Shown one piece after another: positions 34,046 through 46,554 of a stretch of 64,000 bases of DNA. The notes under the pieces were generated by a model. The model did not search any database and was not told the DNA's origin. It saw nothing but the letters and a program-made list of their open reading frames with translations. Origin of the DNA: Parasponia andersonii. Lineage: Eukaryota > Streptophyta > Magnoliopsida > Rosales > Cannabaceae. The first letter of the stretch is position 1. Each line of letters opens with the position of its first letter. Both the position numbers and the translations under genes were made by a program. Where the stretch lies: assembly GCA_002914805.1 (NCBI GenBank), contig JXTB01000541.1, positions 39,581 through 103,580 on the forward strand. Reading direction: 5' to 3'.

Positions 34046-35186
34046 AGCGAGTCTATAGGCAACATCTCCAACTTTGTCGAGTATCTCAAAAGGACCTACA
34101 TATCTGGGACTTAGCTTTCCTTTCTACCCAAACCTCATGATTCCTTTCATAGGAGCAACCTTCAGAAATACTTTATCTCCAACGTCAAGTTCTAGTTTTC
34201 TTCTTTGAGGATTTGAATAACGTTTCTGCCTACTTTAAGCAGCTAGTATCCTTTTTCGAATCTTTTTTGTTGCCTCATTTGTCTCTCTTATCAGTTCTAG
34301 ACAAAGAAATTTTCTCTCCCCCATCTCATCCCAATGAATAGGAGATCTGCACTTTCTTCCGTACAATGCTTCATATGGGGGGCATTTCAATTGAAGCTTG
34401 GTAACTGTTATTGTAAACAAATTCTATAAGTGGCAGGTATTTGCTCCAAGATCCATGGAAATCCAACACACAAGCTCTGAGCATATCTTCAAGGGTATGT
34501 ATAGTCCTCTCTGATTGCCCATCAGTTTTTGGATGAAAAGCTGTAATAAATGCCAATTTTATACCCATTGCCTCTTGAACACTCCTCCAAAATTTCGAAG
34601 TAAATCTAGAATCTCAGTCAGAAATGATAACTTTTGGAACACCATGTAGTCTCACAATCTCTTGAACATATAACCGAGCAAACTGGTCCAAGTTATAGGT
34701 TATTCTAATAGGAAGGAAATGAGCTGATTTGGTATATCTATCCACAATCACCCAAATAGCATCATGTCCCTTAGTTGTCTTAGGAAGTCCAACAACAAGA
34801 TCCATAGCAATCTCTTCCCATTTCCATTCAGGTATGTTCAAAGGCTTTAATTTCCCAACAGGTCTTTGATGTTCAGCTTTGACTTACTGGCATATGAGAC
34901 ACTGCTCTACAAACTCAACCACATCTTTCTTCATTCCAGGCCACCAGTAATACATCTTTAAGTCTCTATACATCTTTGTAGTGCCAGGATGCACATAGTA
35001 GGGAGTGGTATGAGCTTCTGTCAATATGTCCTTTCTAACAATTCCACTAGGTACACACAATCTATTTCTATATCTAATTACACCATCACTAGAAATTTGG
35101 AAGGCCATCTCCTTTCTGGATTCTATCTTACTCTTTAAATTCATCATATAGGGATCCGTATTCTGGCCTTGTTTAATTTTCTCCAA
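34046..35186 (-). pseudogene. A1 integrase
   Basis: The zinc region (35186-34884) has AHTTPYYVHPGTTKMYRDL and ends CLICQ, the H-H-C-C module. The core in the next pieces has DLVVGLP, IWVIVDRYTKSAHFLPI (Asp), KVIISD (Asp, 34614), FHPKTDGQSERTIHTLED (Glu) and SWSKYLPLIEFVYNNSYQ. GRKCRSPIHWDE follows. All three catalytic acids are visible, but stops at about 34880, 34612 and 34370 and frame changes split the protein. Confidence 0.85.
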
Positions 35187-36430
35187 AAATTGTTGGTTGA
35201 GCTGCCAATCTTTCTGTTAAACCTGTAGGCACAATCTCTAACTCTAGCTTATGCAAATCCATTAAAAGATGTTTCCTATCAACATACTTAACAATCATAG
35301 TAGCCAATGATTTCCTACTTAGAGCATTAGCAACCACATTGGCTTTTCCTGGATGATAGTTAATCTCACAGTCATAATCTTTCACCAGTTCAAGCCATCT
35401 TCTTTGTCTCATATTCAGTTTTTTTTGGGTAAAGAAGTACTTTTGACTCTTGTGATCTGTGTAGATCACACACTTTTCCCCATAGAGATAGTGTCTTCAA
35501 ATTTTCAGTGCAAAGACAACTGTTGCTAGCTCTAAATCATGAGTAGGATACTTCTTTTCATATTCCTTCAATTGCCTGGAGGCATAAGCAATAACTTTGC
35601 CATTTTGCATCAGAACACATCCTATACCATTCTTTGAGGCATCAATATAAACAACAAATCCTCCTGATCCGGATGGTATTGAAAGTATAGGGGCTGCTAT
35701 CAAACGATTCTTCAACTCCTCAAAACTCCTTTCACAATTTTTCATCCAGTGAAACTTCACATTCTTCCTCGTTAAATGAGTCAATGGAGAAGCCAGCATC
35801 GAGAAACCCTCAACAAAGCATCTATAATAACCAGCTAACCCCAAGAAGTTACGAATCTCAGAAACATTTGTAGGTCTCAACCAATTATTCACAGCTTCAA
35901 CTTTTGTTGGAGCCACAGAAATACCATTTTCAGAAATCACATGACCAAGAAAGATAACTTTCTCTAACCAGAATTCACACTTCTTAAACTTAGCATACAA
36001 CTACTTTTCCCTAAGAATTCTCAACATGCTCCTCAAAATGTTCCATATGCTCGTCTCTTAAGCGTGAGTAAATCAAAATATCATCGATGAAAACTATAAC
36101 GAATTTATCTAGGAAATCCTTAAATACTCGATTCATCATATCCATGAAAGCAGCTGAGGCATTCATTAATCCAAAGGGTATTACTAAAAACTCATAGTGT
36201 CCATTGAAAGCTGTTTTTGGAATATCTTCCTCCTTAATTTTCAACTGGTGGTAACCTGATCTTAAATCAATCTTTGAAAACACAGAAGCTCCTTATAGTT
36301 GATCACACAAATCATCAATCCTGGGAAGCAGAAACTTGTTTTTGATTGTGACCTTATTCAGCTCCCTATAATCAATGCAAAGCCTCATAGTCCCATCTTT
36401 CTTCTTTACAAACAAAACCGGAGCACCCTA
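35173..36430 (-). pseudogene. A1 RT and RNase H
   Basis: RT pieces: [38 protein letters not shown] and [11 protein letters not shown] with both active-site Asp (36283-36011); then [18 protein letters not shown] and [16 protein letters not shown]. RNase H (35700-35173): [18 protein letters not shown] (Asp), [20 protein letters not shown] (Glu), [11 protein letters not shown] (Asp) and [11 protein letters not shown] (final Asp of the usual 'ADALSRK' is Asn). The frame is interrupted near 36290, 36005 and 35490. Confidence 0.88.
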
Positions 36431-37276
36431 TGGTGAAAAGCTTGGGCGAATAAAACCTTTGTCTAATAACTCTTGTAACTGTACTTTCAGTTCCTTTAAC
36501 TCTGCCAAAGCCATTCTATAAGGTGCTTTCGAAATAGGAGCTATACTGGGTAATAAGTCAATAACAAACTCTATCTCTCTATCAAGTGGTAACCGAGACA
36601 AATCTTCAGGAAATAGATCTAGAAATTCACTAACTACCGGCACTTCTTCAGGCTTCACTTTTAATTCTTCTCTAGTATCCATTATGTTGGCCAAGTAACC
36701 CATGCATCCCTTTTCTAGTAACTTCCTTGCTTTTATTGAGGAGAATATTGGAATCATCAAGTTTCCACTAGTACCAACAAAAGTGAACTTCTCTATACTT
36801 GGTGGCTGAAACACTACCCTCTTCAAATAGCAATCAATAGTAGCATGGTATTTTAATAACCAATCCATACATAAAATAACCTCAAAATCTTGCATATCCA
36901 ATACTATCAAATCTACACACAAATCTTTACCAGCTATTTGGATTGGACATGCCTTAAGAACTTGATCAGAACATAAAACTTCTCCTGATGGAATGGTTAC
37001 ACAATATTTGAAATTCAAGTACTCTGGTATTTTGCCAAATTTCCTCACAAATGTAAGTGATGCAAATGAATGTGTAGCCCCTGAATCTATTAATGCATGA
37101 ATAGGAATACCAAAGATAAGAATCTCACCTGCTACAACAGATGGGTTCGCCTCGACATCTTCTTTGGTCATTGAATACACACGAGCTGGGACTTTCTTCT
37201 GCCCATCTGTAGCATTCGGACAATTCTTTGCATAGTGTCCAGATTTTCCACACAAGAAGCAAGCACCAGAACCCAT
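36428..37276 (-). pseudogene. A1 Gag zinc knuckle, protease and start of RT
   Basis: A 282-residue open piece. It begins with a complete CX2CX4HX4C knuckle CFLCGKSGHYAKNC (residues 6-19). The retropepsin active site is ALIDSGATHSFAS with Asp at 64, followed by VILCMDWLLKYHATIDC. The end, [26 protein letters not shown], is the normal lead-in to RT. In this lineage this is internal to one gag-pol; the Met used here is only the first in the open piece. Confidence 0.85.
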
Positions 37277-37381
37277 CAGACATTCTCCACGATGAGTCTT
37301 CCCACATTTAGGACAAACAGTCCTCTGAGCAGTAGCTGATTATGTCTATTGGCCTGTTGCTTGGCATTTATGTGGCTCTTG

Positions 37382-38272
37382 TCATTCTCTTTGATTCTGT
37401 TCCCACTTTCTTTTATTTCCACTAGCCCCTAGTTGAGATCCTCCTCCAAAGGTTATATTTCTCCTTGCCATATTAATATTCCTGCGAATTTCCTGAGCTC
37501 TTATAACCTTTAGCTCGGCCTCTTCTGCTTCAAGAGCTTTGTCTGCAACCTCAGTATATGGCATCTCTTTATGAGCAGATATTTTAACATCCCTATAAAT
37601 TTCTGCCTTGAGGCCTTTTAGGAACTGGTTTACTTTTAGCTCATTGGTACCCACCATGTGTGGAGCAAATCAGGATAACTCTTCAAATCTCTTTATGTAG
37701 TCACTAATAGACATACTTCCCTGTTTCAGATTAACAAATTCAGTAGCCTTCAACATCCTATGTGCATTGCTAAAATATTTTCTGTAGAATATTTCCCTAA
37801 GCTGCTCCCAAGTAAGCCTGATAGTGTCAGTGATGGACTTCATAGAATCCCACCAGTGTCTAGCATCCATCTGGAACATAAAAGTGGTACATGAAACTTT
37901 TTCCTCATCAGGGATTCTAATATAATCAAATATACCCTCAATACTCCTAACCCACTCTTCTACAAGTAGTGGATCTGTTTCACCCTTGAAAACTGGAGGC
38001 TTATTCTTTCTAAACCTCTCATAAATGGGTTCATAATTTTCTTGTCTAACTATGGCCAGTGGTAGTGCTTGATCTCCGCGCTTTTCCTCCCTTTCTATAA
38101 GCCTTTCCAACTGTCTTGCTTGTGTCTCAACCAACTCTGTCAACCTTTCTATAACAACATTCTTGTTGTTCTCATTTTCAGTAGCACTTGTCTTATCATC
38201 CCTTCGCTCGCTACTTTGACCCTTAGGCCTTGGCATGATTCCCTGTATAGTTTCCATTTCACTTACATCCAT
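37382..38272 (-). pseudogene. A1 gag
   Basis: The probable start MDVSEMETIQG at 38272 lies 140 bp after the primer site. The capsid-like core reads PPVFKGETDPLLVEEWVRSI, ARHWWDSM, TWEQLREIFYRKYFSNAH and SMSISDYIKRFEEL. A stop near 37668 separates it from NQFLKGLKAEIYRDVKISAH and the following Arg-rich part. Coiled-coil LVETQARQLERLIEREE sits at the N-terminus. Confidence 0.85.
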
Positions 38273-38412
38273 GCATAACAACAAATAATAAAGACATAAC
38301 ATATGGCATCAAATTTAATGCTAACACAGGAAATTAAAACTTACTGGCTGACTGAGCTTTTTGTCACATGATCATACCTATGTAGACAGTCTTCAGAAAC
38401 GATTAAACTTCC

Positions 38413-38424
38413 GCTCTGATACCA
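38413..38424 (-). other. Primer binding site for initiator Met tRNA (A1)
   Basis: Minus strand TGGTATCAGAGC, complementary to the 3' end of plant tRNA-iMet, four bases inside the 5' LTR. Confidence 0.9.
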
Positions 38425-38428
38425 ACAC

Positions 38429-41318
38429 TGTAACACCCCCTAGTTTAACCATATTGTCATATATAGTCAAACTATGAAGTATTATTCTTTCTTAAACATT
38501 ATCTTTTGTTTTGATAAAAAGGTGGGCAATTTTTTTTGAACTTTCTAGAACTTTAGGACAAAAGCAACTGCATGGCATTTCTTGTTAAGCTCGAGCTCAT
38601 CTACATCTGTATGATCACGATGACAAAAGACAAGCCAGGCAACCAGCTAGTCAACACCAAAATGTGTCTCCTCATCTGCATCAGAAGACTAAAATGAGCT
38701 AAATCTCAGTAAGTAAAAACTATGCATGCTTATGTATGCTTTAAAATCTCATAAAGTTCCTATTGTACTCTTTTCTTTCTTAAACATTTTAGTCCATGTA
38801 TTTTCCTTAAAACTTATTCATAGTTGGGCCCCTTTGTGCATTGCTAGTCCCCAAAGTCGATAGGCCATAATAACATTGGGCAGAAACTTTGGCCAAGAGT
38901 AAAAATAAAGTGCGATCATCGTGTGAGGTTTTTGAAAACTTCTTCCCTCATCAAAGGGGCATCCCACACCGTGCTAATATTGTCCCACTTCAACGAGACA
39001 CATCATAAGATCCACAAGTCCAACTTCAACAGGAGAGTCTGCATCAACAGACTTACCTACCCAGCTCCGACAAACTAGCAATTGCCATTAAAACTTATCT
39101 TATAAAATTGGTACAACGATACTCACTTTTAAATATTCTGTAATGAAATTCTCAATTTGCATGCAAGACGTGCCATGCATATGCCATTTTGTAACTTTCA
39201 AGAATAAGTAAATTTCACATAATGACATCTTCCATGTAATTCTTGTGACGCAGTTGTAAGTCTTTACTTACCTCGTGTCCTGAATAGAAATTGATAGTGG
39301 AAAGAGTCAATATCCTCTAGAGATTGGTGTGCTAATCACCTGTCATAAATTACTATTATTCAAGATGCACATTTTACAAAAAGAATGCATTAAGATATTT
39401 GAACAATACCGAAATCAAAACTTTCATCAATTTTGGAAACTTAATCTTAAAATAACTTAGGAGTGTATAAATCACTTAAGGTACTTGGTAGTCAATAACT
39501 AGCATTGAAAAACTTTTCAAAAGTATTTAAAATATGAATGCTAGTTCATTAGCACAAAATGATCCAAAATGACACATAATTTTGTAAAAACAAGTCCATT
39601 TGGTCCTAGATGGTGCCATTTCATTTTAAAAACATTTGGACAGCAACTCCCCTATTTTAGGGACATTCCCACATGATTAAAAGCATGGTTTTAAACCTGC
39701 CATAACAATTAACAATCCAATTCCCACATATACACATCAAAGAGGATCATTTGGAACAACCTAAGTGCATTTGAATTCCTTTCTATCTTTTACAAAGTTT
39801 AAATGACTTTTACACTTATTTTCCATCATAACCAGCTATCAAATAAGTGTAATAACTAATAGAATCAATAAAATATATACTATAAGTTTAAGAAATCAGA
39901 TTACAAATATGGAAAACTTAATCTACCATACATGAAAACACTTAAATCCATAAATAGCAATCTTTGGGGCCTTAGGTTTAACTTTAATCCTCCACCTAAA
40001 TTTTATATTTCCAGTGATAGATAAGGTTCCTAGGATCATTATTCACCAGATAATTGCTTTGGTTTAAGGGCTAACACAAATGAAATTAACTATAAGTTCA
40101 AAATCATACATAATGCTCACTTTGACTAGTTTAAGCTTTTGTTGGATTTCTTGCCTTCTACCTCAACCAAACTGATTCTCTAGGCTTAGAATTAGTTTTT
40201 TGGACTTAAGAAGACCTGAAGAAACCATTATTTAAGTGGGAACAAGTAGAGAATTGAAATTATAGGGAAAGATCTAGAAAGAAAAATTAGTAGAACTACC
40301 TTGACTAGTTTTGATCTATCTTGCCTTCTAGAGCTCCAACTTGAGTTCTACTACTTGAAAACTCTTGGAGATGATTAAGGGAAGTTGAAAAAAGTGTAAA
40401 AAGGTATTGTACAGGCTCAGGTCGCGGCTAGAGAGAAAGGGAAAGCAAATGACTAGATTTGGCCAAAAATCAATACTTAAAGGCTAAGAATGGCATAACT
40501 TAAATTCTAAGGGGTATTTTAGGTAGTTTGCTCATTACCTTCCATGTGTCAAGCTCTAAAACATCTTTAGCATATTCACCACATTACTGGTCAATCCTAT
40601 ACACCCAAGTGTAGACCAAAATAGTGAAACCTAGCTTAGAAAGTGAAATCTAGTCATACTTTGACTTATGATCCTATATGGCCACTCTTATTCTAATTTG
40701 GTGGAACCTAGCCCCATAACCAATCATTAAACATAAAACGAAAGTCCATTAGACTCTAATTGATAAAGCAAATAAAGTATAATTGCCTAATTCATAGAAT
40801 GCACAAAGATGACATTACGCGATTAAGCTGAATCTAAGCTAGCTTAGTGTAATTAAACAAAGTTAAGTATAATGACTGTCATCTCGTGCTTACCTGGAAT
40901 GAACATTTTGAAAATGCTAAAAATAAGTCCTAAACATTAAATTAAAGATATTTGATGGGCTAAATGCACAGTGAATTTGGCTCTGAAAAGCATGAAAAAT
41001 GCATTTTACCGAAAAACTACTATTTGACTAAGCTATCAATAAGTACGATCTTAATGCATGTGCATATAGTATTACTTTCATAATTATATTCTTTGTTCTT
41101 TTAGCACACTGAGCTCTCTCTCTGAGGATATTGAACCTTTACACTGCATTGGGACACTTCGAAAATCATTAGTGTAATAACATATATGTGAATGCACATA
41201 ACATAATGAATGAGTATGTTACTATAAAACTAGTATTAACGACTTCTAGATGCCTAATATACAATTAGAACATATTTATTATTGGCTTAATATGCATGTG
41301 AGAATCTTGGGCACCACA
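38429..41318 (-). mobile_element. 5' LTR of A1 (2890 bp)
   Basis: Plus-strand start TGTAACACCCCCTAGTTTAACC and end GGGCACCACA. It lacks about 115 bp present in the other LTR (gap near 38588, between CTTGTTAA and GCTCGAGCTCATC). Its last 180 bp also supply what should be the end of the A2 right LTR (see findings). It abuts family B pol sequence at 41319. Confidence 0.88.
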
Positions 41319-41986
41319 GTGGCTCTATATAAAGTGTTGTATGGAAAGCCATGAAGGTCGCCCTTGTGTTAGGTAGAGCCCGAAGAGCATATTACTCTAG
41401 GACCTGAGCTGATTGAGGAGACTACTGAGAAGATCAAGGATATCGGGAAAGACTCAAGGAGATTCAGAGTCACCAGAAGAGTTATACAGACCCGAAGAGG
41501 CACGAGGTAGAGTTCGATACTGGTGATTCCGTATTCTTGAAAGTGACTCCAAGGAATGGTGTGACAAGATTTGGGGTTAAGGGTAAGCTTGCTCCAAGGT
41601 ATATTGGTCCCTTTGAGATCACTGAGAGAATTGGACCAATGGCGTATCACTTGAATCTGCCTACATAGTTGGGTCACATGCATAAGATGTTTCATGTGTC
41701 ATTGTTGAATAAGTACACACCGGACCCATCTCATGTTATTCAGTACATGCATGTACTGATCCGAGAAGATGCGTCTTATGAAAAGCAGCCTGCTCATTTG
41801 TTGGCTAGAAAGCTGAAAGTGCTTCGCAACAGAGAGATTCCACTTGTCAAGGTGCCTTCAGGACATCACAAAAAAGACAAGGCTACTTAGGAACTCGAGA
41901 CAGAGGTGTACGAGAAGCACCCTCATTTGTTTAACCTTGACTTGTATTTGGAATTTCGGGATGAAATTCTTTTAAGGAGGGGAGAA
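41319..41986 (+). pseudogene. 3' end of a family B chromovirus pol (integrase C-terminus, chromodomain)
   Basis: Plus strand: LYGKP, LGPELIEETTEKIKDI, GLRVSL/APRYIGPFEITER region in shifted frame, then HKMFHVSLLNKYTPDPSHVI, KVLRNREIPLVKV and EVYEKHPHLF before the stop region. WELE is broken by a stop near 41888 (AT/TAG where Trp is expected). The sequence upstream was lost when the family A copy was placed at 41318. PPT AAGGAGGGGAGAA (41974-41986) precedes the LTR. Confidence 0.8.
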
Positions 41987-44138
41987 TGTAAAAACCCATA
42001 TTTTTGGGAGGGTAATTGGGTCATTTTACCAATTTCTGGGTATTATATTGGATGAATTAATTTGCAAAAGTTCTGTGTAGAAAGACTAAATTGTAATTTT
42101 TGGGAGACTGATTTGAAATTTTGAGGACTATTGTGCAATTTACAAAAAATTGCACAGCCCTATAAGATAGGGCCATGTGACCCTATCATTTCTCTCTCTC
42201 TCCCTGACGCTCTCTTCTCTTCCTCACTCTCGGTTTCTCTCAGCCGAAGGCTCAAGGCCGCCACAGGAAAAATCTTGGGCTGTCGTCCGCCCTCTAGCCT
42301 ACCGGCGTCGACGCACCGTGCTGCAAGGAAGCTCCACCGGCCATCGCTAGCAGTCACTGGCCACTATTTCGCTGGGAAATACCATTACAGCCGTTCGAAT
42401 CTTTTCATCACTGACGTCGTTTCGGGCCATTTCAGCTCACGTTCTTTGGCTCGTTGGATTCATCTCGTCGAGAGGAAGGTCAAGCTATATATATCTTAAC
42501 CCCATAATGCCCGAATCACAAGTTGCCATTTTTGGAATATTTTGAACTTGAGTTGACTTTTTGATCTGGCCGTTTGATTGTGTTTTTGTTGTCATTTTTG
42601 GATTGTACTCAGAAAATGAGAAAGTTTGATATATATATACAGTGCCTATGTTTGGTGATCGGAATGAAAATCGAAATCGGACAACTAAGATTTGCCTCGA
42701 TTTACATGCCACCGGCCCGATGTAGGCTCGGACCCGAATTGGATTTTGGGTGCTAGGTATTTAGTGAAGAGGTCTGTTTGTGGAATTGAAGCTCCATTGA
42801 GAAGTTGGGTTTCACAAGAGGACAATTGAGGGCTTAGAATTGGTTCCTAACTCTCTATACGATTGTCGACGATGGCTTAAGGATTCAATAGCGTGGTATC
42901 GCTATTCTTATGTGGTAGGGATTTGGTTACCTCTATTTTATACTATTTTCAAATAAAACTTATTTTCTACAATACATGAGAACAAATGTGATTTTTGGTT
43001 TTCTAGAACATATGTGATGGATTGTGATGGTATGATATATGTAAATCTACGGTACTGCTCTGGGGATTTTTTTGAGTGTAGATTAGTTTTGGGTATATCA
43101 AAAATAGGGCCATTATGCTGCCCTTTTTTTTTATAAAAACCTAATATGCATATTTTATTGAAAAACCCGAACACGATTATTTTCACACTTCAGTTCTATG
43201 TTGCATGTGTCGTAGGATCATACATGAGCACCGTGTTAGCATCGTGGGTTTACAGTGTGGCACTACGTGCCCTACCGTCAGTGTAGAGTCCGTAAACCTG
43301 TGTGGGATTTTGTTACTTTTGATTATCTCCCCATTTAGCAGGCGTAGGTAATTCAGTTGCCCCTCCAAGTTTGGTAGGCGACACATGAGTGTCCCTTCCA
43401 AGTATGGGCTTAGGTGTCAGGCAGGCTGTTAGGTACACTTAGTGCCATCATCCTGGGTTTCCACATATGAGAGGATGTGAGCTCATGGGTATAGGTTGAT
43501 TTGTGTCAGATGCATCTAAATTGAATGGTTTTGATTGAATTGATTTATTGATACATATACATATGGATTTCCAGTTTTGGATCATTATATATGGATTGGA
43601 TTTAGACTAACCATGTAGGAACTTTCTATCACTAAAATGTTTTTGACTGGGTAACTATTTTTCCTATAGAGCATTTTATGCTTACCCCTTCCTCCCTTCC
43701 TCAGGTCATTTCCAGTGCGACTTTGGAGATCAAGAGGAGTAAGAGGTCATCTTGACTGTAGTTCGTTATCTTGGTAATGCTTGAAGCGTGTTGTTGTGAT
43801 GTTTGGATTGTTTGAGTTTTATTTTAGCATTGAACTAAGATGACTACTTTCCATTTTGTTTGTGAACTCATGTATGCCATTTTGATGTCTATTCTGACGT
43901 GAATGATGATGATGCTTGAGCATATATTTGATTTACGTTCTTTTTGGTATTTATTCGATCTATGTTTAATTGTGTATACGAACTGTATGAGAGGTTTACG
44001 GGATGGAATTCCAAATATTTTATTTAAAATGGATTTTTCATAAAACTATAACTTTTAGATGTTTTCAAACAAATTAAGGAATTTCTCATCCTTGTGAAAT
44101 TCCTCTTCTGCCACTAGCACGAGTTTTGGGTTGTGATA
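41987..44138 (+). mobile_element. 3' LTR of the family B chromovirus
   Basis: Starts TGTAAAAACCC right after the PPT and ends GGGTTGTGATA, a one-base change from TGTGACA. It aligns in reverse with the solo LTR 21866-23950 including the GCTCATGGGTATAGG and CCCTTCCAAGTATGGGCTTAGG segments. ORFs at 42131-42756 are chance. Confidence 0.88.
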
Positions 44139-44544
44139 GGAGAACCATTAAGCAGAGCTACATTGGTGACTCCAGCACAAATGCTAAGTATATCATGGCT
44201 TTAGACGTTGTAAAAGAGGTTTGTATGTCTCCAAAAATTTGATCAGGACATTAAGGTGAGACCTAGCATAACAAGTCCCATAGCTATTGCACTGTGACGA
44301 CAATGGTGCAGTGACACAATTGAAGGAACCAAAAAACTACAAGTCACAAAAGTATACTCTTAGAAAGTACCATAAACTTTGAAGCATAATGTAAGAGATA
44401 GATATAAAAGTCACCAAAATACCAATAGTTGATAACAGTGCTTATCCATTCACTAAGGTTATTACTAAAATTACTTTTAACTGACACTTAGATACAATGG
44501 AGATTAGAGAGATGCCCCAAATGTTTTGAAAGCTAGTAGAAGAT
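44139..44544 (+). pseudogene. Ty1/copia RNase H end, remnant
   Basis: Broken frames show the copia pol terminus: SSTNAKYIMAL (the 'STTEAEY' motif), DNGAVTQLKEPKNYKSQK, RKYHKL, then VTKIPIVDNSAYPFTK ('ADPLTK' pattern), and HLDTMEIREMPQMF just before the LTR. The 5' portion is gone. Confidence 0.7.
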
Positions 44545-45134
44545 TGTTAGAATTAGGGGAGAATCTTATAAAAGTAGTTGACTTTTATGTAAAATATTTT
44601 TATATTAATGAAATAAAATATTATTAGCTAATTATTTGTGCATAATGTTTTTTGAATAAAGGTCCATTTAGTTGTATCAATATGTATATTTGTCATTACG
44701 ATGTAGATTCACAAAAAAGATATAGACATAAGTTATTTACAATTAATTAATTATGGTTCACAATAATATAAATTAGGTTAAGTATGTTATTTATGCTATA
44801 ATACACTTTAAAAAAGTTTGGCTTATCTTAGTCAACTAAAGTTTGCTGGTATAATAAGACTTACACCGACTAAATAATATTTCATTTAACAACTGTCAAT
44901 AATAATAAATTTCATAAGCAAAGTTGAGTTTTAGTCTTAATCTTGAGTTGGTTGAGATTATCTATTTTCAAATATGACTTTATTTGAATAACTATTGCAT
45001 AAAATTAATTAAGGTCAATATTTTTTGCTGTTTCTAAAATATATTTGTTGAATTATATAATTACACTTAATAATATAGAATCTGACGAAATAACACATCT
45101 TGGTAGATTTTAGTACTAGATCATATGTCTTAGA
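44545..45134 (+). mobile_element. Probable copia 3' LTR remnant
   Basis: TGTTAGAATTAGGGGAGAATC follows GTAGAAGAT, the usual border after copia pol. The rest is AT-rich and its end is not determinable, so the right limit is approximate. Confidence 0.4.
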
Positions 45135-46500
45135 TGTTGGTTGTGTTAACCTATGTGGCTTTCAATCTTGTCTTACTTTGATAATAACAAACAAGTGATT
45201 TAGTTACTAATAACTAGCTTGAGTTTGTAGTTATGAAGTTAAAAAAGAAATTGATAAAACTCAAGAAATGAAGTCCTCAAGAATAGCGCATCATTGAAAA
45301 ATCTCTAAGGTTGAAGGTGAAAGTGAAGAATCAAGATTCAAGACCAAGTCTAAATAGGTTAAAATTTATTTCCTAGTCTTGTACTTAATTTATTGCATTG
45401 CACAAAACATTCTCTTTGATATGGCTCAAAAATCTTTCAAATGATTTTTCAAACAAATCTTTAAAGAATTAGCTAAACTTTAAATGCATTGATTGTTTGA
45501 AAATAAATATCATTTCTAATCTAGCCCAAATATTCTCAAAAGTACATTTTCTTAATGTTAAAAATGATTTGAAAAAGAAAGTTTTCAAAACGACTAAATT
45601 AGTTCAAAGAAACAAAAAAAAAATTGGTTTCTGACTAATGTTCGTCGATCAAGCTTGGTCAACCAAAATAAAGGCCAAAAAATGACTGTTGGAGCTAAAC
45701 TAGCGTATCAGACTCCAACAGCTAGTTTTTTGGTCGACTAAAATTATTTCTGGTCGGCCAAAATTTTGGCAACAACTTACCAACTGTTGAAAATGGCTAG
45801 TTTTTGAAGATGCTTTTAAATATAGTCAAGTTTGATGACTTAGAACAAGAAAATACAAACCTAAATTGATACCCAATATGTTTCTTAGTGCAAAAAGCTC
45901 TCTTTTACTCTACTTTAACTTTCAAATCTATTTGAGCTATTACTAGACCATCATTTGTGCATTGTTCTTAAATCACCTAAGCTTATCTTGTATTTTTTCT
46001 TTGAGAGGTGATTCTTTGAGTAAGTGTTCACTTATATTTTCATAAAAATATTATAGAGAGGTGACGTTGGCACCAGAGTCATAAACAACCCGGTATAGGT
46101 GAGATTGACACCAGATTCTAAACAATCCGTGGTTAGGCATAATAGAGCTGGATTTAAGACTATTATAAAGGTGTAGGTATGCCAAAGAAGGAATCACTCT
46201 AGTTGTACAAGGGATCTGTCAAGCCCATAATCTTGATTCGATAGTGGAAAGCTCTAAGTAAGTTGCGGAGAACTGGGGACGTAGGCAAACCATCGTGTTT
46301 ATCGAACCTTGTAAAAATAGCATTTGCAATCTCTCTACCCTTGTCTCTTTAATTTGTTTAGTTTGATATTGTGTTTATTTATTTGCTATTTTTACTTGCT
46401 CCATTCATTTTTGGCTCAATCTTGTTGCTTGATTCAAAAAGTTGTAAAAGTCTTAAAAACTCAATTCACCCTCCCTCTTGGATTAGCTATTCTTCGGACA
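45135..46500 (+). mobile_element. 5' LTR of a second Ty1/copia element
   Basis: The right end CTTCGGACA at 46500 is fixed by the primer site 6 bp later. The left end is likely TGTTGGTTGTGTTAACC at 45135, with TTTGATAATAACAAAC soon after, a pattern seen in several copia LTRs. Inside is a 9-bp inverted repeat CTGTTGGAG/CTCCAACAG near 45685-45721 and doubled (G)GTCG(A/G)C(T/C)AAAATT. Confidence 0.55.
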
Positions 46501-46505
46501 ATAAT

Positions 46506-46517
46506 TGGTATTAGAGC
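46506..46517 (+). other. Primer binding site, tRNA-iMet type (copia)
   Basis: TGGTATTAGAGC, one mismatch from TGGTATCAGAGC, between the 5' LTR and gag. Confidence 0.75.
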
Positions 46518-46554
46518 TTGGTGCTCAGTTTTCTAAAACTTAACTGTTTTTGAT

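Larger units (their letters stand above)
30767..41318 (-). mobile_element. Family A chromovirus (Tekay-type Ty3/gypsy), structurally complete copy (A1)
   Basis: Order on the minus strand: 5' LTR (38429-41318), iMet primer site, gag, zinc knuckle, protease, RT, RNase H, integrase, chromodomain, polypurine tract, 3' LTR (30767-33724). The long LTRs, iMet primer and C-terminal chromodomain fit the Tekay/Del lineage. The gag-pol, normally one frame, is split by stops and frameshifts into about nine pieces, and the two LTRs differ by indels (a gap of about 115 bp near 38590), so it is not recent. Flanks (ACACT left, GTGGC right) do not form a target duplication. Confidence 0.88.

Noticed and set aside
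30762..41323. ACACT and GTGGC as a target duplication for A1
   Set aside because: They do not match in any register; the rearrangement explanation fits better.
42131..42756. ORF of 122 codons and neighbours in the plus strand
   Set aside because: Inside the family B 3' LTR; the equivalent positions in the other LTR copies do not keep the frame.
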